This document shows positions 17,926 to 18,080 of a DNA stretch of 18,080 nucleotides, piece by piece. The notes below the pieces were generated by a model. That model made no database searches and was not told the origin of the DNA. It was given only the letters and a program-made list of their open reading frames with translations. Positions within the stretch are counted from its first letter, which is position 1; the number at the start of each line of letters is the position of its first letter. The stretch spans positions 170,244 through 188,323 of the forward strand of contig BQKZ01000023.1 of NCBI GenBank assembly GCA_036244855.1, written 5' to 3'. The position numbers and the translations under genes were made by a program. The DNA comes from Temnopleurus reevesii. Taxonomy: Eukaryota > Echinodermata > Echinoidea > Temnopleuroida > Temnopleuridae.

Positions 17926-18080
17926 AGAATATTTATATTCTAACATTCTCTTTCTTTTCTCTTTCTGAATATTTTCAATTTTCCTTATACCATTATCCAT
18001 TTCCTCCTTCACTCCCCATATATTCAGCTCATCCTCCTTTTCTCTCACTCTCTCCCTCCTCCCCCCCCCTCTCTCTCTCT
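17926..18080. repeat. Pyrimidine-rich right edge with C-run and CT repeat
   Basis: Increasingly C/T-only sequence ends in a run of nine C and a CT microsatellite that continues past the window. Confidence 0.85.

Noticed and set aside
1..18080. tRNA, rRNA or other structured RNA genes
   Set aside because: No T-loop (GGTTCRANYCC) with a matching acceptor stem and no rRNA core sequence was seen by eye on either strand.

Overview
The window reads as animal nuclear DNA from a marine invertebrate, most likely an echinoderm of the sea-urchin type. The base composition is AT-rich. There are no operons or bacterial ribosome binding sites. Candidate exons carry GT-AG borders, long stretches hold no gene, and microsatellites are abundant. 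The transposon termini (a hAT-like CAGGGGCGGAT end and a long palindromic element with CATAAAGCTGTT-type ends) are of kinds I associate with sea urchin and related genomes. The organism call is inference from repeat style, not from a marker gene.

One gene is certain. On the minus strand at 14830-16335, a single uninterrupted 501-residue frame encodes a type I membrane protein with a signal peptide, three immunoglobulin domains, a Ser/Thr/Pro-rich stalk, one transmembrane helix and a tyrosine-rich cytoplasmic tail. It is a cell-surface adhesion or signalling receptor of the nephrin/Kirre/CADM-like kind. A probable 54-nt upstream exon (16869-16922), a strong start context, an AATAAA signal 304 nt past the stop, and an upstream stretch with a perfect MORE-type POU palindrome, AP-1 and CCAAT motifs complete a plausible transcription unit.

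A second, tentative gene lies on the plus strand at 2380-5145. Four short open segments with good splice borders (2380-2475, 2959-3011, 4611-4715, 4978-5145) join in one reading frame and end at a stop. I do not recognise the protein. Isolated exon candidates also occur at 1655-1745 (minus) and 12522-12602 (plus, followed by AATAAA), and a 35-codon frame starts in strong context at 17048.

Repeats fill much of the rest: a GA-rich left edge with a 96-bp tandem duplication; a local duplication at about 5320-5830; a hAT-like element (6986-7530) with a second small hAT-like element nested in it (7292-7505); a mirror-arranged ATG/CAT trinucleotide block (9299-9665); a GA microsatellite (10670-10800); a 183-bp near-perfect palindrome (11168-11350) followed by an L2-like LINE/SINE 3' end with an ATT tail (11440-11575); a very A-rich block (13330-13840); and a pyrimidine-rich right edge. 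The stretches between show no convincing genes. No tRNA, rRNA or CRISPR array was found by eye.
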